Source: Bacteroidales bacterium
Lineage (GTDB): Bacteria; Bacteroidota; Bacteroidia; Bacteroidales; VadinHA17
Length of the DNA stretch: 6,441 bases
Assembly: GCA_029935275.1 (NCBI GenBank)
Contig: JAOZKQ010000119.1
Coordinates: forward strand, 1-6,441
Direction: 5' to 3'
Shown here: one piece after another, positions 1 through 4,478 of the stretch
Layout: each line of letters starts with the position of its first letter
Numbering within the stretch: the first letter of the stretch is position 1
The notes under the pieces: generated by a model
What the model was told of the DNA's origin: nothing
Databases searched by the model: none
Seen by the model: only the letters and a program-made list of their open reading frames with translations
Position numbers and translations under genes: made by a program

Positions 1-659
1 CCATCCCGGAAACTAACATTTCTTTTTGCAAACTGTGAAATATCGGGTTCATGTGTAACCAGTGCAATCGTCATTCCCCTGCCATTCAGTTCCTGGAAAA
101 TCTCCATTATCTCAAAGCTGGTACGGGTATCCAGATTACCGGTAGGCTCATCAGCCAACACAATAACAGGATCATTAACTAATGCACGGGCAATAGCAAT
201 TCTCTGTTGCTGCCCGCCAGATAGCTGACTTGGGAAATGGTGGTGCCAATCTGCCAGACCAACCATTTCAAGCATATTCATTGCTTTTTCCTTCCTTTCT
301 TTTGCCTTTACCGATGGATTATACAAAAGGGGTAACTCTACATTTTCAAGTGCTGAAGTACGCGACAAAAGGTTAAAAGTCTGAAATATAAATCCTATTT
401 TCTTGTTTCTGGTCCTGGCCAGCTGATCTTTATTTAAACTGCTCACATCTGCACCATCCAGGAAATAGCTTCCAGCTGTTGGAACATCAAGACAGCCGAT
501 AATATTCATGAACGTAGATTTTCCGGATCCACTCGGGCCCATTATTGCTGTAAACTCACCACTTGAAATTTCCAGGTCAATTCCACGTAAAGCATGTACC
601 TTTACATCACCCATATCATACACTTTGGTAAGCTGATTTGCCTTAATTAGTTTATTCAT
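1..659 (-). CDS. MacB/LolD-class ABC transporter ATP-binding protein, 3' end cut by the window edge
   Basis: This is the cytoplasmic ATPase subunit of an ABC exporter; ATP hydrolysis would drive a MacB- or LolC/E-type permease. The translation begins MNKLIKANQLTKVY and gives 219 codons before the edge. All core motifs are present: Walker A GPSGSGKST (residues 41-49, Lys47), Q-loop Gln93 in FIFQTFNLL, signature LSGGQQQR (146-153), Walker B VIVLADEP (165-172, Glu171), D-loop GNLD (174-177) and H-loop His203 in VTHEP. The reading GxCLDxPTxG just after Walker A and ALENVELPLLY are typical of the MacB/LolD/FtsE group. Family members are about 220-250 residues, so only a short tail is missing. The start ATG follows an in-frame TAA 12 nt upstream with no other ATG between. 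It is the third gene of the operon, 76 nt after the adaptor gene; I see no hairpin terminator or clear promoter in that gap. A MacB-like permease next to it is expected from family context but not visible. Confidence 0.95.
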   Translation of the reverse strand, partial: MNKLIKANQLTKVYDMGDVKVHALRGIDLEISSGEFTAIMGPSGSGKSTFMNIIGCLDVPTAGSYFLDGADVSSLNKDQLARTRNKKIGFIFQTFNLLSRTSALENVELPLLYNPSVKAKERKEKAMNMLEMVGLADWHHHFPSQLSGGQQQRIAIARALVNDPVIVLADEPTGNLDTRTSFEIMEIFQELNGRGMTIALVTHEPDISQFAKRNVSFRD

Positions 660-735
660 TTTATTCTTAATTTACTCACATACTTATATTTCATAAAAAC
701 AATATTCTATCATATAAAATTCAAATAGTGGCTAA

Positions 736-2166
736 TTACCTCAGTCCTCTTCCTCGTCCTTGTCCCATGGTAGGGGCAAAAGGATTATTACTTTGTTGAG
801 TTTTTTCAGCTTCTTCTTCATCATATAATGCTGCAATAACAATTTCATCCCCAACTTTAAGATTTTCATTTATTACTTCAATAAAACTACCATCGCTTAT
901 GCCTGTTCGTACCCTAAGCGGACGTACATCCTCTCCAGCTTTAATCCAAACCTGGCCAAAATTCCTGGTTCTTCGCTCTCCTGGCACTGTCTGTGCTGTT
1001 CCTCCAGTTGGCCTCTGTCCAACCTGGCCGGGGGCACCCTGTCCCATTCTACTTCCGCCAAAGCCACCCATACCCTGTCCTCTTGGCTGACCTCCACCAA
1101 ATATTGCATTCGTACGAAACCGTTCCAGCATCTGATCAAGCTGTGCACCCGACATTCCCCTGGATTCCATTCTTTCTCTCATTAGAGTCAATCTTTCTTC
1201 CGTCTGCTGTTTGACTGAATCAGGAAGTTCATTATATAATTTAATCAGATAAACAGTAGGTGGTGTAAACTTCAGGGCTTTTGTGGGCACCTTAAAAACG
1301 TTCTCTCTCTTATCAATAGAAACCGTTATGCTTGCTGTCATTCCAGGCATCAGTTTCATATCAGGATTTGGAACATCAACAATGACTGTATAATTGACAA
1401 CATTAGAAATAATAATGGGTTGCAAGCGTATCTGTTTTACCTCACCATTAAACACATCATCCGGAAAAGCATCAACCGTAAAAACTACAGACTGCCCTTC
1501 CTTTATCTGGCCAATGTCCGCTTCATCCACACTTGCCTCTACCTGCATTTTGGTAAGGTCATTTACAATAGTGAACAGTGTTGGTGAGTTGAAGCTTGAA
1601 GCTACTGTCTGCCCCTGTTCCACATTTTTAGAAATAACCACCCCATCAATAGGTGAAGTAATGGTGGCATAATTTAGATTAATAACAGCCCTGTTTAACT
1701 GAGCTTCTGCTGACACCAGGTTTGATGCGGCCGTTTCGTAATTATCAAGGGCTTTATCATAATCAATCTGAGCAACTACTTTTTCCTCAAACAATAGTTT
1801 AGTCCGTTTAAAATCTCTGTTTGCCTGGTTAAGCAGTATTTTTTTCCTGTTATAATTGGCCCTTGAATCAAACACCGAAGCCGCCAGTGTTGTGGTATCC
1901 AGCCTGGCAATTACCTGTCCCTTTGTAACCTTTGAGTTAAAATCAACATATAATTTTGATAAAATACCTGAGACCTGCGTTCCAATCTCCACTTTTGTTA
2001 CAGCCTCAAGAGTTCCGGTAGCCGTTATTTCTATATCTATGTCGCCTTTTTCCAGGACTTTTGTTTCCCACTCGATGCTAAATGTTTTATCCTTCTTTAA
2101 AAACATATACCCCACTGCAACTACTGCGAGAATTACTACTGTTAAAATGATTATTGTTTTTTTCAT
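736..2166 (-). CDS. MacA-like periplasmic adaptor (HlyD/RND membrane-fusion protein) with a Gly-rich insertion
   Basis: This adaptor bridges an inner-membrane ABC exporter and a TolC channel. Residues 1-22 form a short basic N-terminus and a single membrane anchor. Barrel-sandwich (lipoyl-like) halves lie at about 59-93 (IGTQVSGILSKLYVDFNSKV) and 167-188 (TSPIDGVVISKNVEQGQTV). Between them, about 97-165 is the alpha-helical hairpin. Its tip has Arg121 and Leu125, matching part of the RLxxLxxxxxxS TolC-contact motif known in MacA, but Ala132 replaces the Ser. A beta-barrel follows at about 197-285. The membrane-proximal domain is split: VPTKALKF (293-300) is separated from VWIKAGEDVRPL (406-417) by about 100 residues, namely a charged helical stretch (about 311-352) and a Gly/Gln/Arg-rich tract (356-396). 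This explains the length of 476 residues against about 370 for E. coli MacA. The tail NNPFAP then GQGRGRG is also low complexity. An in-frame TAG directly precedes the ATG, fixing the start. The gap to the upstream TolC-family gene is 26 nt, so co-transcription is likely. Confidence 0.94.
   Translation of the reverse strand: MKKTIIILTVVILAVVAVGYMFLKKDKTFSIEWETKVLEKGDIDIEITATGTLEAVTKVEIGTQVSGILSKLYVDFNSKVTKGQVIARLDTTTLAASVFDSRANYNRKKILLNQANRDFKRTKLLFEEKVVAQIDYDKALDNYETAASNLVSAEAQLNRAVINLNYATITSPIDGVVISKNVEQGQTVASSFNSPTLFTIVNDLTKMQVEASVDEADIGQIKEGQSVVFTVDAFPDDVFNGEVKQIRLQPIIISNVVNYTVIVDVPNPDMKLMPGMTASITVSIDKRENVFKVPTKALKFTPPTVYLIKLYNELPDSVKQQTEERLTLMRERMESRGMSGAQLDQMLERFRTNAIFGGGQPRGQGMGGFGGSRMGQGAPGQVGQRPTGGTAQTVPGERRTRNFGQVWIKAGEDVRPLRVRTGISDGSFIEVINENLKVGDEIVIAALYDEEEAEKTQQSNNPFAPTMGQGRGRGLR
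979..1101 (-). other. Gly/Gln/Arg-rich low-complexity tract inside the MacA-like adaptor
   Basis: These bases encode residues 356-396 of the adaptor, with stretches such as FGGGQPRGQGMGGFGGSRMG and GQRPTGG. The tract sits inside the membrane-proximal domain, between two beta strands that are contiguous in E. coli MacA. It is probably a disordered loop; its role is unknown. The GQRPTGG part recurs in the decayed gene at 3777-3797. Confidence 0.8.
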
Positions 2167-2192
2167 CTATTTCTATTTTACTTAGAATTGAA

Positions 2193-3635
2193 TTATAGTG
2201 TAATTGGTTTGCCCTGATAAAAATCAAGGATCTTGTCAGTGAAAATAAACTGATATTTTGCCCTGTTCAGGTTTGATTCTGAATCGAAGTATTGATTTTG
2301 TTCAATGATAAAATCTGTGGCATTGATCATTCCCAGTTCAAATTTACGCTTTGTATCGCCATAAGATCTCTCAAGGTTCTTAACTTGTTCTTTTGCCGCT
2401 TCATGATTCCTGGCCGATGCTATCATATCATTATAAGCTTGTTCTATCTTTTTTCTCAACTGATTATTTGTATTTTGTGCATTTAATTGTGCTGTCTGGA
2501 TATTTATTTTAGACCTTTCAACATTACTTTTCACCTGCCTGTTGCTATAAATTGGAATCGTAAGGTTAAGTCTTACTGACTGGGCGAAATTATCCGTTAT
2601 TTGCTTTCCAAAAGGATAATTTAAAGTAGTAATGTTTGTTTGCGCCCTTTGGGCCAATACAATTTCTGTGGGATCACTTTGCAGATACCCAATCTGTTCC
2701 TCTTGCATGATGGTTTCCCTGTCATACAAGTTTCTGTTGTTTGAATATCCGGAATTTATACCTGCAGAAAGTGATAGTCTTGGGTAATTAGCACCTTTGG
2801 CAATTTTTAGTGATTGTTCAGCACTGGAAATTTTAAGTTCTGCGCTTTCGATCTCAGGGAGGACACTCTTCGCATTTTCAAATATCTCCCGGGAATCCTG
2901 TAAAATGACAATAGCTAGTAAAGAATCATTGTACACAGGTTGCACCACCTCAAAATATTGTTCTACAGGTAATTCCATATACTGCATGAGGTTTATTTTG
3001 GCCATCTCAAGTTGATTTCCTATATTTATAAGGTTGTATTGATCTGAAGCTTCCTGAGCCTTAATCTGAAATAAAGTTCCCTCCGGTACTTCGCCTGCAC
3101 GAAGCAAAGACTCCGTTCTCTTAACCTGTGCCTGAGTTGAGTTAAGCTTGTTTTTTGCATTCACAACCTGTTCATATGAATACAGAATCTGCAAATATGC
3201 CTGGGTTATACTAATGGTAATATTGTTCTCGGTTTCCTGAAGGTCAAGGTCCCCTGTCTGAATATCAATCTTTGTCTTTTCAATTGTATTTTTATTCTGG
3301 AAACCATTAAAAATATTCCAATTAGAATTCAGGGCAAAGTTATTACTGGCAAAATTACTTGAAGTATAAACATTTGTATAAGGATCAACAGAACGCCCAA
3401 AATTAAAACTCTGGCTACCGGAAGCATTTATGGAGGGAATCATTTTTGCTTTGTCCTGCTTGAGGTCAATCTCGTTAATCTGGTTTGACAATTTTTTCTG
3501 GTTAATTGAAATATTTCTTTCAAGTGCATAATTTAAGCATTCCTCCAGGTTCCATTGCTTTTCTTGTCCATAGATGTATGAACCCATTGCTATAATTATA
3601 ATTATAATCGTAATACCAAGTTTGGTTTTCATCAT
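2193..3635 (-). CDS. TolC-family outer-membrane efflux channel protein
   Basis: This is the outer-membrane exit duct for the exporter encoded downstream; TolC proteins act as trimers forming a beta-barrel plus a periplasmic helical tunnel. The N-terminus is a signal peptide with a hydrophobic Ile-rich core, likely cleaved after Gly23 (IYG|Q); there is no lipobox Cys. The mature protein opens with WNLEECLNYALERN (28-41), the usual start of TolC-family (OEP) domains. The internal duplication of the family is visible: NWNIFNGFQNKNTIEKTK (105-122) in the first half matches NLTIPIYSNRQVKSNVERSK (357-376) in the second, and GEVPEGTLFQIKAQ (181-194) corresponds to GMINATDFIIEQNQ (435-448). Long helical segments lie around 115-220 and 365-470. 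The length of 480 residues is normal. ATG at 3635 or the adjacent ATG at 3632 could be used; an in-frame TAA lies 9 nt before the first. It is the first intact gene of the operon, so the operon promoter should lie in 3636-4260, but I could not identify it confidently. Confidence 0.95.
   Translation of the reverse strand: MMKTKLGITIIIIIIAMGSYIYGQEKQWNLEECLNYALERNISINQKKLSNQINEIDLKQDKAKMIPSINASGSQSFNFGRSVDPYTNVYTSSNFASNNFALNSNWNIFNGFQNKNTIEKTKIDIQTGDLDLQETENNITISITQAYLQILYSYEQVVNAKNKLNSTQAQVKRTESLLRAGEVPEGTLFQIKAQEASDQYNLINIGNQLEMAKINLMQYMELPVEQYFEVVQPVYNDSLLAIVILQDSREIFENAKSVLPEIESAELKISSAEQSLKIAKGANYPRLSLSAGINSGYSNNRNLYDRETIMQEEQIGYLQSDPTEIVLAQRAQTNITTLNYPFGKQITDNFAQSVRLNLTIPIYSNRQVKSNVERSKINIQTAQLNAQNTNNQLRKKIEQAYNDMIASARNHEAAKEQVKNLERSYGDTKRKFELGMINATDFIIEQNQYFDSESNLNRAKYQFIFTDKILDFYQGKPITL
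3591..3608 (-). repeat. Three tandem ATTATA hexamers encoding six Ile in the TolC signal peptide
   Basis: On the coding strand the hexamer ATTATA is present three times in a row and encodes residues 10-15, all Ile, the core of the signal peptide. Gain or loss of a unit would keep the frame and change the hydrophobic core by two residues, so this would tune rather than switch the gene. Three units is short and may be chance. Confidence 0.7.
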
Positions 3636-3683
3636 TGCAATTTATTAAAGTATCAAAACTTATTTTTTATAAATGGATTTATA

Positions 3684-3984
3684 CTATTTATCCGATGTCA
3701 ACTGAACACTTTTTATCCAAAGCATGGATGATTGCGACATAGCTTGCATCATTTCCATTCTTTCCGGATTTCCCTAACCACCTGTTGGCCTTTGTCCTCC
3801 AGGCCTGTACTCCCATACATACCACCACCTCCTCCTGTCATACCTCCACCCTTCATTCCTGATCCACCCGGGCCTTGTGCATTCATGTCGATATGGCCAG
3901 TCTCAAATCCAACACTTAAATACTGGTCTTGGCATTAAGGAACTGATCGGGATTATCAATTAATAAACGAAGTTTAAATCCCAT
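3684..3984 (-). pseudogene. Decayed 3' end of a gene with a Gly/Met-rich tail
   Basis: Three pieces in three minus-strand frames read as one degraded protein end. Piece A (3984-3916) reads MGFKLRLLIDNPDQF then LNAKTSI and stops. Piece B (frame from 3925) reads QYLSVGFETGHIDMNAQ then GPGGSGMKGGG and MTGGGGGMYGS. Piece C (3809-3684) reads YRPGGQRPTGG, an in-frame TAG at 3774-3776, then GNPERMEMMQAMSQSSM and LWIKSVQLTSDK with the terminal TAG. A TAG also lies just upstream of piece A (3988-3990). The joins need two frame changes plus one nonsense codon, which fits loss of function better than sequencing error alone. The Gly-rich stretch, Met-rich linker and LWIK ending suggest the C-terminus of a secreted or envelope protein, but I do not recognise the family. 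I cannot trace the 5' part; it seems deleted. Being on the same strand just ahead of the TolC-family gene, it may once have headed the export operon. Confidence 0.6.
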
Positions 3985-4261
3985 TTTCTATTTGACAATT
4001 CTCCATTCTGAATTATTCCCTAACTTTATTATTTTTTTAAATATCCAAAAACACCTGTCAAAAAACCCGAAATTGTCACTTCGAATAATAATTGAACGCA
4101 TTGATTGAGCTGAATACCATTATCAACCTGCTTTACACAATCAGGAAAAGTCTAACTGAAAAATTTAAAATAATCAGCGTAATTGATGATCACTAACAAA
4201 ATTAGATTCAGTTTATATCAAAACCCATAACTTCATATTTATAAGGATTTTGGAACCTTTC

Positions 4262-4277
4262 TTACGGATTTCCGTAA
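4262..4277. promoter_or_regulatory. Perfect inverted repeat TTACGGA-TT-TCCGTAA, candidate operator
   Basis: Two exact 7-bp arms flank a 2-bp centre. The site is GC-containing in an otherwise very AT-rich stretch, lies 201 nt upstream of the repeat-protein ATG, and ends 6 nt before a TATAAT box. The arm length and short centre suit a dimeric helix-turn-helix regulator such as the LuxR/NarL class; that assignment is inference. A loop of only 2 nt makes an RNA hairpin terminator unlikely. Confidence 0.5.
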
Positions 4278-4283
4278 TAAATC

Positions 4284-4289
4284 TATAAT
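4284..4289 (+). promoter_or_regulatory. TATAAT box next to the inverted repeat, possible -10 element
   Basis: An exact TATAAT occurs 6 nt after the palindrome on the plus strand. If it works as a -10 element, transcription would start near 4296 with a leader of about 180 nt, and the palindrome would cover the -35 area. Against this, the usual Bacteroidota housekeeping promoter has TAnnTTTG rather than TATAAT, and such boxes arise easily by chance in AT-rich DNA. Confidence 0.25.
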
Positions 4290-4478
4290 AACTAATAATT
4301 AAAAAAACATCCTGTTAAGAAGAAACCAAACAAATAAAACTGCATCCCCAACTACAAGATTCAGAGTATATTAAACCTCTATCTTAAGTATTTAATGCAA
4401 TTTTTATTTCATAAGTGATCTTTCACGGCGTGTCTTTTATATACAGGAATTTAGAATACAATCGTATTATAAAAACAT

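Larger units (their letters stand above)
3985..4478. other. AT-rich intergenic region, no gene seen
   Basis: About 490 nt between the decayed gene and the repeat-protein start. All six frames are broken by frequent stops and I see no conserved peptide, tRNA or other recognisable RNA. The only structured element I can support is the inverted repeat at 4262-4277 with a TATAAT box beside it. The region should also contain the promoter for the repeat protein and perhaps upstream control for the divergent export operon. Confidence 0.7.

Noticed and set aside
660..735. Possible terminator or internal promoter between the adaptor and ATPase genes
   Set aside because: No stem with a T-run and no good promoter motif; the short gap fits a single operon.
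899..2185. Several short plus-strand and minus-strand open frames within the adaptor gene
   Set aside because: They lie entirely in other frames of a well-supported HlyD/MacA-like gene and show no domain of their own.
3654..3701. Possible operon promoter for the TolC-family gene: TAAGTTTTG near the start and TTGACA further upstream on the minus strand
   Set aside because: The first is one base too long for TAnnTTTG, and the two are not at a usual promoter spacing, so I cannot call a promoter.
3732..3938. Plus-strand open frame with a Pro-rich peptide
   Set aside because: The prolines are the antisense of Gly codons in the decayed minus-strand gene; no signal peptide, promoter or recognisable motif.
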